Assembly: GCA_964036315.1 (NCBI GenBank)
Contig: CAXIWW010000817.1
Span: 1,151,501 to 1,215,500 of the forward strand
Direction: 5' to 3'
DNA: 64,000 bases
Source of the DNA: Acanthosepion esculentum
Taxonomy: Eukaryota; Mollusca; Cephalopoda; Sepiida; Sepiidae
Both the position numbers and the translations under genes were made by a program. Position 1 is the stretch's first letter. The number at the start of each line of letters is the position of its first letter. Below, piece by piece: positions 37,229 through 50,095 of the stretch. Under the pieces are notes generated by a model. That model had not been told where the DNA came from. It saw only the letters and a program-made list of their open reading frames with translations, and searched no databases.

Positions 37229-40200
37229 TACTACGTCCAGCAGCATGGCCTCTGATCTGTTGGTTTCCGGTCCATATTTGAGCGTCTAATGTAAGATTTT
37301 AGACTACGTCCAGCAGCATGGCCTCTGAACTCTTGGTTTCTGGTCCATATTTGAGCGTCTTGTGTAAGATGATACACAACGTCCAGCAGCCCTGTTTCTG
37401 ATCTCTTGGTTTCTGGTGGATATTTGAGCGTCTAATGTAAAAAGATAATCTACGTCCAGCAGCATGGCCTCTGATCTGTTGGTTTCCTGTTCATATTTGA
37501 GCGTCTAATGTAAGATTTTAGACTACGTCCAGCCGCATGGCGTCTGACCTGTTGGCTTCCGGTCCATATTTGAGCGTCTTCTGTAAGATAATACACTACG
37601 TCCAGCAGACCTGTTTCTGATGACTTGTTTTCTGGTGCATATTTGAGCGTCTAATGTAAAAAGATAAACTACGTCCTGCAGCATGGCCTCTGATCTGTTG
37701 GTTTCCGGTCCATATTTGAGCCTCTAATGTAAGATTTTAGACTACGACCAGCAGCATGGACTCTGACCTCCTTGCTTCCGGTCCATATTTGACCCTTTTG
37801 TGTAAGATGATACACTACGTCCAGCAGCCATGATTCTGATCTCTTGGTTTCTGGTGCCTATATGAGCGTCTAATGTAAAACGATATACTACGTCCAGCAG
37901 CATGGCCTCTGATCTGTTGGTTTCCGGACCATATTTGAGCGTCCAATGTAAGATTATAGACTCCGTCCAGCCGCATTGCTTCTGAACTGTTGGCTTCAGG
38001 TCCATATTTGAGCGTCTTGTGTAAGATGATACACTACGTCCAACAGCCCTGTTTCTGATCTCTTGGTATCTTGTGCATATTTGAGCTTCTAATGTAAAGA
38101 TATACTACGTCCAGCAGCATGGCCTCTGATCTCTTGGTTTCCCGACCATATTTGAGCGTCTAATGTAAGATTTTAGACTACGTCCAGCAGCATGGCCTCT
38201 GACCTGTAGGCTTCCGGACCATATCTGAGCGTCTTGTGTAAGATGATACAGTACGTCCAGCAGCCCTGTTTCTGATCTCTTGGTTTCCGGTCCATATTTG
38301 AGCGTCTAATGTAAAAAGATAATCTACGTCCAGCAGCATGGCCTCTGATCTGTTCGTTTCCTGTTCATATTTGAGCGTCTTCTGTACGATGATACACTAC
38401 GTCCAGCAGCCGTGTTTCTGATCTGTTGGCTCCTGGTGGATATTTGAGCCTCTAATGTAAAAAGATAAACTACGTCCAGCAGCATGGCCTCTGATCTGTT
38501 GGTTTCCGGTCCATATTTGAGCTTCTAATGTAAGATTTTAGACTACGTCCAGCAGCATGGCCTCTGACCTGTTGGCTTCCGGTCCATATTTGAGCGTCTT
38601 TTGTAAGATGATACACTACGTCCAGCAGCCCTGTTTCTGATCTCTTAGTTTCTGGTGCATATTTGACCGTCTGATGTAAAAGATAAACTACGTCCAGCAG
38701 CATGGCCTCTGATCTGTTGGTTTCCGGTCCATATTTGAGCGTCTAATGTAAGATATTAGACTACGACCAGCAGCATGGCCTCTGATCTCTTGGCTTCCGG
38801 TCCATATTTGAGCGTCTTGTGTAAGATGATACACTACGTTCAGCAGCCATGATTCTGATCTGTTGGTTTCTGGTGCATATTTGAGCGTCTAATGTAAAAA
38901 GATAAACTACGTCCAGCAGCATGGCCTCTGATCTTTTGGTTTCCTGTTCATATTTGACCCTCTTGTGTAAGATGATACACTACGTCCAGCAGCCATGATT
39001 CTGATCTGTTGGTTTCTGGTGCCTATATGAGCGTCTAATGTAAAAAGTTAAACTACGCCCAGCAGCATGGCCTCTGATCTGTTGGTTTCCGGACCATATT
39101 TGAGCGTCCAATGTAAGATTTTAGACTACGTCCAGCCGCATTGCTTCTGACCTGTTGGCTTCAGGTCCATATTTGAGCGTCTTGTGTAAGATGATACACT
39201 ACGTCCAGCAGACCTGTTTCTGATCTCTTGGTATCTTATGCATATTTGAGCGTCTAATGTAAAGATATACTACATCCAGCAGCATGGCCTCTGATCTGTT
39301 GGTTTCCGGTCCATATTTGAGCGTCTAATATAAGATTTTAGACTACGTCCAGCAGCATAGCCTCAGACCTGTTGGCTTCCGGTCCATATTTGTGCGTCTT
39401 GTGTAAGATGATACATTACTTCCAGCAGCTCTGTTTCTGATCTCTTGGTTTCTGGTGCCTATTTGAGCGTCTAATGTAAAAAAATAAACTACGTCCAGCA
39501 GCATGGCCTCTGATCTGTTGGTTTCCGGTCCATATTTGAGCGTCTAATGTAAGATTTTAGACTACGTCCAGCAGCATGGCCTCTGACCTGTTGGCTTCCG
39601 GACCATATCACAGCGTCTTGTGTAAGATGATACACTACGACTAGCAGCCATGATTCTGATCTGTTGGTTTCTGGTGCATATTTGAGCGTCTAATGTAAAA
39701 AGATAAACTAGGACCAGCAGCATGGCCTCTAATCTGTTGGTTTCCCGACCATATTTGAGCGTCTAATGTAAGATTTTAGACTACGTCCAGCCGCATTGCC
39801 TCTGACCTGTTGGCATCAGGTCCATATTTGAGCGTTTTGTGTGAGATGATACACTACGTCCAGCAGCCATTTTTCTAATCTATTGGTTTCTGGTGCATAT
39901 TTGTGCGTGTAATGTAAAAAGATAATCTACGCCCAGCAGCATGGCTTCTGATATGTTGGTTTCCGGTCCATATTTGTGCTTCTAATGTAAGATTTTAAAA
40001 TACGTCCAGCAGCATGGCCTCTGACCTGTTGGCTTCTGGTCCATGTTTGAGCGTCTTGTGTAAGATGATAGACTACGTCCAGCAGCCGTGATTATGATCT
40101 GTTGTCTTCTGGTGGATATTTGAGCCTCAAATGTCTAACGATAAACTACGTCCTGCAGCATGGCCTCTGATCTGTTGGTTTGCGGTCCATATTTGAGCGT

Positions 40201-43200
40201 CTAATGTAAGATTTTACACTACGTCCAGCAGCCGTGATTCTGATCTGTTGGCTCCTGGTGGATATTTGAGCCTCTAATGTAAAAAGATAAACTACGGCCA
40301 GCAGCATGGCCTCTGATCTGTTGGTTTCCGGTCCATATTTGAGCGTCTAATGTAAGATTTTAGACTACGTCCAGCAGCATGGCCTCTGACCTGTTGGCTT
40401 CCGGTCCATCTTTGAGCGTCTTGTGTAAGATGATACACTACCTCCAGCAGGCTGTTTCTGATCTCTTGGTTTCTGGTGCATATTTGACCGTCTAATGTAA
40501 AAGATAAACTACGTCCAGCAGCATGGCCTCTCATCTGTTGGTTTCCGGTAGATATTTGAGCCTCTAATGTAAGATCTTAGACTACGACCAGCAGCATGTC
40601 CTCTGATCTCTTGGCTTCCGGTCCATATTTGACCGTCTTGTGTAAGATGATACACTACGTCCAGCAGCCATGATTCTGATCTGTTGGTTTCTGGTGCATA
40701 TTTGAGCGTCTAATGTAAAAAGATAAACTACGTCCAGCAGCATGGCCTCTGATCTGTTGGTTTCCCGACCATATTTGAGCGTCCAATGTAAGATTTTAGA
40801 CTACGTCCAGCAGCATGGCCTCTGACCTGTTGGCTTCCGGTCCATATGTGAGCGTCTTGTGTAAGATGATACACTACGTCCAGCAGCCATGATTCTGATC
40901 TGTTGGTTTCTGGTGCATATTTGAGCGTCTAATGTAAAAAGATAAACTACGTCCAGCAGCATGGCCTCTGATCTGTTGGTTTCCCGACCATATTTGAGCG
41001 TCCAATGTAAGATTTTAGACTACGTCCAGCAGCATGGCCTCTGACCTCTTGGCTTCCGGACTATATCTGAGCGTCTTGTGTAAGATGATACACTACGTCT
41101 AGTAGCCATGTTTCTGATCTGTTGGTTTCTGGTGCATATTTGAGCGTCTAATGTAAAAAGATAAACTACGTCCAGCAGCATGGCCTCTGATCTGTTGGTT
41201 TCCGGTCCATATTTCAGCGTCTAATGTAAGATTTTAGACTACGTCCAGCAGCCTGGCCTCTGAACTCTTGGTTTCCGGTCCATATTTGAGCTTCTTGTGT
41301 AAGATGATACACAACGTCCAGCAGCCCTGTTTCTGATCTCTTGGTTTCTGGTGCATATTTGAGCGTCTAATGTAAAAAGATAATCTACGTCCAGCAGCAG
41401 GCCTCTGATCTGTTGGTTTCCGGTTCATATTTGAGCGTCTAATGTAAGATTTTAGACTACACCCAGCAGCATGGCCTCTGACCTGTTGGCTTCTGGTCTA
41501 TATTTGAGCGTCTTCTGTCAGATGATACACTACGTCCAGCAGACCTGTTCCTGATCACTTGCTTTCTGGTGCATATTTGAGCGTCCAATGTAACTACCGC
41601 CAGCAGCATGGCCTCTGATCTGTTGGTTTCCCGTTCATATTTGTGCGTCTAATGTAATATTTTAGACTACAACCAGCAGCATGGCCTCTGACCTGTTGGC
41701 TTCCGGTCCATATGTGAGCGTCTTGTGTAAGATTATACACTACGTCCAGCAGCCCTGTTTCTGATCTCTTGGTTTCTGGTGCATATTTGAGCGTCTAATG
41801 TAAAAAGATAATATACGACCAGCAGCAGGCCTCTGATCTGTTGGTTTCAGGTCCATATTTGAGCCTCTAATGTAAGATTTTAGACTACGACCAGCAGCAT
41901 GGACTCTGACCTGTTGGCTTCCGGTCCATATTTGAGAGTCTTGTGTAAGATGATACACTACATCCAGCAGCCATGATTCTGATCTCTTGGTTTCTGGTGC
42001 ATATTTGAGCGTCTAATGTAAAACGATAATCTACGACCAGCAGCAGGCCTCTGATCTGTTGGTTTCAGGTCCATATTTGAACGTCTAATATAAGATTTTA
42101 GTCTACGTCGAGCAGCATAGCCTCTGACCTGTTGGCTTCCGGTCCATATTTTAGCGTCTTGTGTAAGATGATACACTAGGTCCTGCAGCTCTGTTTCTGA
42201 TCTCTTGGTTTCTTGTGCATATTTGAGCGTGTAATGTAAAAAGATATACTACATCCAGCAGCATGGCCTCTGATCTGTTGGTTTCCGGTCCATATTTGAG
42301 CGTCTAATATAAGATTTTAGACTACGTCCAGCAGCATCGCCTCTGACCTGTTGGCTTCCGGTCCATATTTGAGCGTCTTGTGTAAGATGATACACTACTT
42401 CCAGCAGCTCTCTTTCTGATCTCCTGGTTTCTGGTGCATATTTGAGCGTCTAATGTAAAAAGATAAACTACGTCCAGCAGCATGGCCTCTGATCTGTTGG
42501 TTTCCGGTCAATATTTGAGCGTCTAATGTAAGATTTTAGACTACGTCCAGCAGCATGGCCTCTGAACTGTTGGCTTCCGGATCATATATGAGCGTCTTGT
42601 GTAAGATGATACACTACGTCTAGCAGCCATGATTCTGATCTGTTGGTTTCTGGTGCATATTGAGCGTCTAATGTAAAAAGATAAACTAAGACCAGCAGCA
42701 TGGCCACTGATCTGTTGTTTTCCGGTCCATATTTGAGCGTCTAATATAAGATTTTAGACTACGTCCAGCAGCATGGCCTCTGACCTGTTGGCTTCCGGTC
42801 CATATTTGAGCGTCTTGTGTAAGATGATACACTACTTCCAGCAGCTCTGTTTCGGATCTCTTGGTTTCTGGTGCATATTTGAGCGTCTAATGTAAAAAGA
42901 TAAACTACCACCAGCAGCATGGCCTCTGATCTGTTGGTTTCCGGCCCATATTTGAGCGTCTAATGTAAGATTTTAGACTACGTCCAGCAGCATGGCCTCT
43001 GACCTGTTGGCTTCCGGACCATATTTGAGCATCTTGTGTAAGATGATACACTACGTCTAGCATCCTTGATTCTGATCTCTTGGTTTCTGGTGCATATTTG
43101 AGCGTCTAATGTAAAAAGATAATCTACGTCCAGCAGCAGGCCTCTGATCTGTTGGTTTCCGGTTAATATTTGAGCGTCTAATGTAAGATTTTAGACTACG

Positions 43201-44100
43201 TCCAGCAGCATGGCCTCTGATCTGTTGGCTTCCGGTCCATATTTGAGCGTCTTCTGTAAGATGATACACTACGTCCAGCAGCCCTGTTTCTGATCTCTTG
43301 GTTTCTGGTGCGTATTTGACCGTCTAATGTAAAAGATAAACTGCGTCCAGCAGCATGGCCTCTGATCTGTTGGTTTCCGGTACATATATGAGCCTCTAAT
43401 GTAAGATTTTAGACTACGACCAGCAGCATGGACTCTGACCTGTTGGCTTCCGGTCCATATTTGAGCGTCTTGTGTAAGATGATACACTACGTCCAGCAGC
43501 CATGATTCTGATCTGTTGGTTTCTGGTGCATATTTGAGCGTCTAATGTAAAAAGAAAAGCTACGTACAGCAGCATGGCCTCTGATCTGTTGGTTTACGGA
43601 ACATATTTGAGCGTCCAATGTAAGATTTTTGACTACGTCCAGCCGCATTGCAATTGACCTGTTGGCTTCAGGTCCATATCAGACCGTCTTGTGTAAGATG
43701 ATACACTACGTCCAGCAGCCCTGTTTCTGATCTCTTGGTTTCTGGTGCATATTTGAGCGTCTAATGTAAAAAGATAAACTACGTCCAGCAGCATGGCCTC
43801 TGATCTGTTGGTTTCCGGTCCATATTTGAGCGTCTAATGTAATATTTTTGACTACGACCAGCAGCATGGCCTCTGACCAGTTGGCTTTCGTTCGATATTT
43901 GAGCGTTTGTGTAAAATGATACACCACGTCCAGCAGCCATGATTCTGGTCTCTTGGTTTCTCGTGCATATTTGAGCGTCTAATGTAAAAAGATAAACTAC
44001 GCCCAGCAGCATGGCCTTTGTTCTGTTGGTTTCCGGTCCATATTTGAGCCTCCAATGTAAGATTTTAGACTACGTCAGGCAGCATGGCTTCTGATCTGTT
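37229..44100 (-). repeat. Sat-D higher-order satellite array, block D4, inverted
   Basis: About 31 trimers in minus orientation (anchor GTCCAGCAGCATGGCCTCTG). Near the inversion point, its complement carries the GTAGATTATC, GACGTTGTGTATC and AAGAGTTCAG variants in the order also seen at about 31660-31850 in D3. The two arms therefore share trimer haplotypes, but the centre does not pair register for register. It ends at TCTGATCTGTTG, joined to reversed Sat-C. Frames of up to 87 codons repeat with the trimer period and are not genes. Confidence 0.95.
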
Positions 44101-44889
44101 GTCCAATTGTCTGGAATTTCATTTGGTCAGATAGTAAAAAGTACAGTTTTCACCAGGTGCGTGGTATGTCGTCTGACAATTTACAGCGTCCGAATTCCAG
44201 TGTGCACAATAAGACTGCAATTCTAATTTTTCCTTTTTATAGAATCCACAAAATATTGCTGTCCAATTTTTGGGAATATCTTGCCTTATTCATAATTACA
44301 AAAGTTTTTTCGTCACCTTGATTAGAGTCGAGTCGAAATTCAACGGTATGGGGACCCTTATTAGTTCATTTGCGGAAATTGTCATGCGGCCCTAAACTGG
44401 GAAATCAGTCATATTTCACTTGTTTATAACTTTTTTTCCAGTAAAAGAAATATTTTCAAAATGGGTATCAAATTTTGTGCAATTGTTTGATTTGTCTATG
44501 TTTACAGGGATTTTTCATTTGCACAGATTGTAAAAAGTACAGCTTTCACCAGGTGCGCGGTATGTCGTCTGACAATTTACAGCGTCCGAATTCCAGTGTG
44601 CACAATAAGACTCCATTTCTACTTTTGTCTTTTTATAGAATCCACAAAATATTGCTGTCCAATTTTCGGGAATATCTTGACTTATTCTTAATTACAAAAG
44701 TTTTTTCGACACCTTGATTATAGTCGAGTCTAAATTCAAAGGTATGGGGACTTGTGTTAGCTCATTTGCGGAAATTGTCATGCGTCCCTAAACTGGGAAA
44801 TCAGTCATATTTCACTTGTTTATAAATTTTTCCAGTAAAAGAAATATTTTCAAATGGGTATCAAATTGTGTGCAATTATTTGATTTGTC
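44101..44889 (-). repeat. Sat-C in minus orientation, block C5 (about 2 units)
   Basis: Reversed Sat-C. The unit next to Sat-D has a deletion: GTCCAATTGTCTGGAATTTC jumps straight to ATTTGGTCAGATAG, with TTTC shared by both sides. A plus-strand 80-codon frame at 44475-44717 matches the minus-strand frames of plus-oriented units. The block leaves the unit at GATTTGTC and joins Sat-B. Confidence 0.92.
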
Positions 44890-45604
44890 GGCCGCTACAA
44901 ATCGACATATCCTGGCTCTTTTGTGACAGCTGCCTTACAAGCAGTCTCAGGCTGCCGCTAGTCCACTTCTCCTGACTTTTTGTGCCAATTGCCTTACAAG
45001 CAATCCCAGGCTGCTATGAACCGATTTCTCCTGGCTCATTTGTGGCATCTGCCTTACAAGCATTCTCAGGCTGCAGCAATATGAATTCTCCTGGCTTTTT
45101 GTGCGAATCGCCTTACAAGCAATCCCAGGCGCGTACGAGCCGATTTCTCCAGGCTCTTTTGTGGCAACTGCCTTACAAGAAATCTCAGGCTGCTACAAGC
45201 CGAATTCTCCTGGGGCTTTTGTGACAACTGCCTTACAAGCAATGTCAGGGTGCTACGAGCCGACTTCTCTTGGCTCTTTTGTGAAAACTGCCTGACAAGT
45301 AATATCAAGCTGCTACAAGCCGAATTCTCCTGGAGCTTTTGTGACAACTGCCTTACAAACAATGTCAGGGTGCTACGAGCCGACTTCTCCTGACTCTTTT
45401 GTGAAAACTGCCTTATAAGTAATATCAGGCTGCTACAAAACGACATCTACTGTCTCTTTTGTGAAACTGCCTTACAAGCAATCTCAGGCCGCTACAAGCC
45501 GAATACGCCTGACTCTTTTGTGAAATTGCCTTGCAAGCAATATCAGGCTGCTACAAATCGCCATCTCCTTCTCTTTTGTGAAAACTGCCTAAAAGTAATC
45601 TCAG
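44890..45604 (-). repeat. Sat-B array in minus orientation, block B3 left part
   Basis: Twelve monomers starting GGCCGCTACAAATCGACATA. The reverse complement shows a well-ordered higher-order repeat: GGACTAGCGG, GGTTCATAGC, GAATTCATATTGCTG, GGCTCGTACG, GAATTCGGCTTGTAG and GAAGTCGGCTCG types in series. The same order appears in B1, B2 and the rest of B3. It ends at GTAATCTCAG (45604). Confidence 0.93.
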
Positions 45605-48600
45605 TAAGGCTGTTGTCACAAAAAAAGCCCGACGTATTCAGCTTGTAGCAGGCTGAGATTGATTGTAAGGCAGTTTTAAAAAAAGAGACAGGAGATGTCG
45701 TTTTGTATGAGTCTGAGATTGCTTTTAAGGCAGTTTTCACAAAAGAGACAAGAGAAGTCGGTTCGTAGACGAGTGGGCTTGCTTTTAAGGCAATTTGTAA
45801 GCCAGGAGAATTCGGCTTGCAGCAGCCTGAGATTGCTTGTAAGGCAGTTGCCACAAATGAGCCAGGAGAAATCGGATCGTAGCCGCTTGGGATTGCTTGT
45901 AAGTCAATACGCACAAATAGCCAGGAGAATTCATATTGCTGCAGCCTGAGAATGCTTGTAAGGCAGATACCACAAATGAGCCAGGAGAAATCGGTTCGTA
46001 GCAGCCGGGGATTGCTTGTAAGGCAATTAGCACAAAAAATCAGGAGAATTGGACTAACGGCAGCCTGAGATTGCTTGTAAAGCAGTTGTCACAAAAGAGC
46101 CAGGATATGTCGATTTGTAGCGGCCTGAGATTGCTTGTAAGGCAGTTACCACAAAAGAGCCAGGAGAAATCGGCACTTAGCCGCCTGGGATTGCTTTTAA
46201 GGCAATCGGCACATAGTCAGGAGAACTGTGCTGGCGGCAGACTGAGATTGCTTGTAAGGCAGTTGTCACAAAAGAGAAGGAGATGACGATTTGTAGCAGC
46301 CTGATATTTCTTGCAATGCAATTTCACAAATGAGCCAGGCGTATTCGGCTTGTAGCGGCCTGAGATTGCTTGTAAGGCAGTTTCACAAAAGAGTGAGGAG
46401 ATGTCGTCTTGTAGCAGCCTGATATTACTTGTAAGGCAGTTTTCACAAAAGAGCCAATAGAAGTCGTCTCATAGCAGCCTGACATTTCTTGTAAGGCAGT
46501 TGCCACATAAGGGCCAGGAGAAAACGGCTCGTAGTCGCCTGGGATTGCTTGTAAGACAATTCGCACAAAAAGCCAAAGGAAGTCATATTGCTGCAGCCTG
46601 AGAATGCTTGTAAGGTAGTTGTAACAAAAGAGCCAGCATCTGTCGATTTGTAGCGGCCTGAGATTCTTGTAAGGCAGTTTCACAAAAGAGCCATGCGTAT
46701 TCGGCTTGTAGCAGGCTGAGATTGCTTGTAAGGCAGTTTAAAAAAAAGAGACAGGAGATGTCGTTTGTAGCAGCCTGAGATTACTTTTAAGGCAGATTTC
46801 ACAAAAGAGACAAGAGAAGTCGGTTCGTAGACGCCTGGGATTGCTTGTAAGGCAAATTGCACAAATTGTTTTGCAGTTGTCACAAATGAGCCAGGATATG
46901 TCGATTTGTAGCAGCCTGACATTGCTTGTAAGGCAGGTGTCACAAAAGTGCCAGGAGAATTCGGCTTGTAGCAGCATGAGATTTATTGTAAGGCAGTTGC
47001 CACAGAAAGGCCAGGAGAAATCGGCTCGTAGCCGCCTCTGTTTGCTTGTAAGGTAGTTGCCACAAATGTGTCAGGAGAAATCGGCTCGTAGCCGCCTGGG
47101 ATTTCTTGTAAGGCAATTGGCAATAAAATCTTGGAGAATTGGGATTGCTGCAGCCTGAGATTGTTTTTAAGGCAGTTGTCACAATAGAACCAGGAGAATT
47201 CGGCTTGTAGCAGCCTGAGATTGCCTGTCAGGCAGTTACCACAAAAGAGCAAGGAGAAATCGGCATGTAGCCGCCTGGGATTGCTTTTAAGGCAATTGGC
47301 ACAAAACGTCAGGAGAACTGTCCTGGCTGCAGCCTGAGATTGCTTGTAAGGCAGTTTTAACAAAAGAGACAGGAGATGTCGATTTGTAGCGGCCTGAGAT
47401 TGATTGCAAGGCAGTTTCACAAAAGAGCCAGGCGTATTCGGCTTGTATCAGCCTGAGATTGCTTGTACGGCAGTTTAACAAAAGAGACAGGAGATGTCGT
47501 TTTGTAGCAGCTTGATATTACTTGTAAGGCAGTTGTCACAAAAGCGCCAGGAGAATTCGGCTTGTAGCAGCCTGAGATTTCTTGTAAGGCAGTTGCCACA
47601 AAAGACCCAGGAGAAGTCGGCTCGTAGCAGCCTGACATTGCTTGTAAGGCAGTTTTCACAAAAGAGCCAAGAGAAGTCGGCTCGTAGCAGACTGACATTG
47701 CTTGTAAGGCAGTTGTCACAAAAGCGCCAGGAGAATTTGGCTTGTAGCAGCCTGAGATTTCTTGTAAGGCAGTTGCCACAAAAGAGCCAGGAGAAATCGG
47801 CTCATAGCAGACTGGGATTGCTTGTAATTCAATTGGCACAGAAAGTCAGGAGAATTGGACTAGCGGCAGCCTGAGATTGCTTGTAAGGCAGTTTCACAAA
47901 AGAGCCAGGCGTATTCGGCTTGTAGCAGGCTGAGATTGATTGTAAGGCAGTTTTTAAAAAAGAGACAAAAGATGTCGTTTTGTAGCAATCAAAGATTGCT
48001 TTTAAGGCAGTTTTTAAAAAACGGACAAGAGAAGTTGCCTCGTAGACGCCTGGGATTGCTTGTAAGGCAATTTGCACAAAATAGCCAGGAGAATTCGGCT
48101 TGCTGGAGCATGAGATTGCTTGTAAGGCAGTTGCCACAAATGAGCCAGGAGAAATCGGCTCGTAGCTGCCTGGGATTGGTTGTAAGGCAATTGGCACAAA
48201 AAGCCAGGAGACTTGGGATTGCTGCAGCCTGAGATTGCTTGTTAGGCAGTCGTCACAATAGAACCAGGAGAATTCGGCTTGTAGCAGCCTGAGATTGCTT
48301 GTAAGGCAGTTTTCACAAAAGAGACAGGAGATGTCGATTTGTAGCGGCCTGATATTACTTGTAAGGCTGCTTTCACAAAAGAGCCAAGAGAAGTCGGCTG
48401 GTAGCAACCTGACATTGCTTGTAAGGCAGTTGTCACAAAAGCGCAAGGCGAATTCGGCTTGTAGCAGCCTGAGATTACTTGTAAGGCAGTTTCACAAAAG
48501 AGCCAAGAGAAGTCGGCTCGTAGAAGCCTGACATTTCTTCTAAGGCAGTTGTCACAAAAGCGCAATGAGAATTCGGCTTTTGTCAGCCTGAGATTTCTTG

Positions 48601-49015
48601 TAAGGCAGTTGCCATAAAAGGGCCACGAGAAATCGGCTCGTAGCCGCCTGGGATTGCTTGTAAGGCAATTCGCACCAAAGCCAGGATAATTCATATTACT
48701 GAAGCCTGAGATTGCTTGTAAGGCAGTTGTAACAAAAGAGCCAGCATATGTCGATTTGTAGAGGCCTGAGATTGCTTGAAAGGCAGTTTCACAAAATAGC
48801 CAGGCGTATTCGGCTTGTAGCTGGCTGATATTGATTGTAAGGCAGTTTTTAAAAAAGAGACAAAAGATGTCGTTTTGTAGCAGCCTGAGATTGCTTTTAA
48901 GGCAATTTTCACAAAAGAGACAAGAGAAGTCGGCTCGTAGACGCCTGGGATTGCTTGTAAGGCAATTTGCACAAAAGAGTCAGGAGAATTCGGCTTGCAG
49001 CAGCCTGAGATTGCT
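45605..49015 (+). repeat. Sat-B array in plus orientation, block B3
   Basis: About 57 monomers in plus orientation beginning TAAGGCTGTTGTCAC. GAATTCATATTGCTG-type markers lie near 45927, 46577 and 48689. The set GTTTTTAAAAAA, GATGTCGTTTTGTAG, GAAGTCGGCTCGTAGACGCC recurs near 45680, 46740, 47945 and 48840. It also occurs at the very start of B1 (6310-6420), so A/B junctions at both ends fall near this variant set. The block stops at GAGATTGCT and Sat-A follows at once. Confidence 0.94.
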
Positions 49016-50095
49016 GATGGGGTGGGGGTTCGTCTGCGTGGGACTTTCTGGGACTGTCTCCTGGGTGGGGGTCGTCTACGTGGGACGTTCTGGGACTGTC
49101 TCCTGGGTGGGGGGTCGTCTGCGTGGGACTTTCTTGGACTGGGGATCGTCTGCGTGGGACTTTGTGGGACTGGGAGTCGTCTCCGTGGAACTTTCTGGGA
49201 CTGTCTCCTGGGTGGGGGGTCGTCTGCGTGGGACGTTCTCGGACTGTCTCCTGGATGGGGAGTCGTCTGCCTAGGACTTTCTGAGACTGGGTGTCGTCTG
49301 CGTGGTAGTTTCTGGGAATGTCTCCTGGGTGGGGGGTCGTCTGCGTGGGACTTTCTGGGACTGGGCTCGTCTGCGTGGGACTTTCTGGGACTGTCTCCTG
49401 GGTGGGGGGGTCGTCTCCGTGGGACTTTCTGGGCCTGTCTCCTGGGTGGGGAGTCGTCTGCGTGGGACTTTCTGGGACTAGGGGTCGTCTGCGTGGGAAT
49501 TTCTGGGTTTGTCTCCTTGGTGGGGGGCGTCTGCGTGGGACTTTCTGGGACTGTAGGTCGTCTCCGTGGGACTTTCTGGGACTGTCTCATGGGTGGGGGG
49601 TCCTCTGCGTGGGACTTTCTGGGACTGTCTCCTGGGTGGGGGATCGTCTGCGTAGGACTTTGTGGGACTGGTGGTCGTCTGCGTGGGACTTTCTGGGACT
49701 GGGGGTCTTCTGCGTGTTACTTTCTGGGACTGTCTCCCGGGTGGGTGGTCGTCTGTATGGGACTTTCTGGGACTCAGGGTCGTCTGCGTGGGTCTTTTTT
49801 GGACTCTCTCCTGGGTGGGGTGTCGTCTGCGTGGGACTTTCTGGGACTGTCTCCTGGGTGGGGGGTCGTCTGCGTGGGACTTTCTGTGACTGGGGGTCGT
49901 CTGCGTGTTATTTCTGGGACTGTCTCCTGGGTGGGGGGTCGTCTGCATGGGACTTTCTAGGACCCGGGGTCGTCTGCATGTATCTTTTTTGGACTTTCTC
50001 CTGGGTGGGGGGGTCGTCTGCGTGGGACGTTCTGGGACTGTCTCCTGGGTGGGGATTCGTCTGCCTAGGACTTTCTGAGACTGGGTGTCGTCTGC

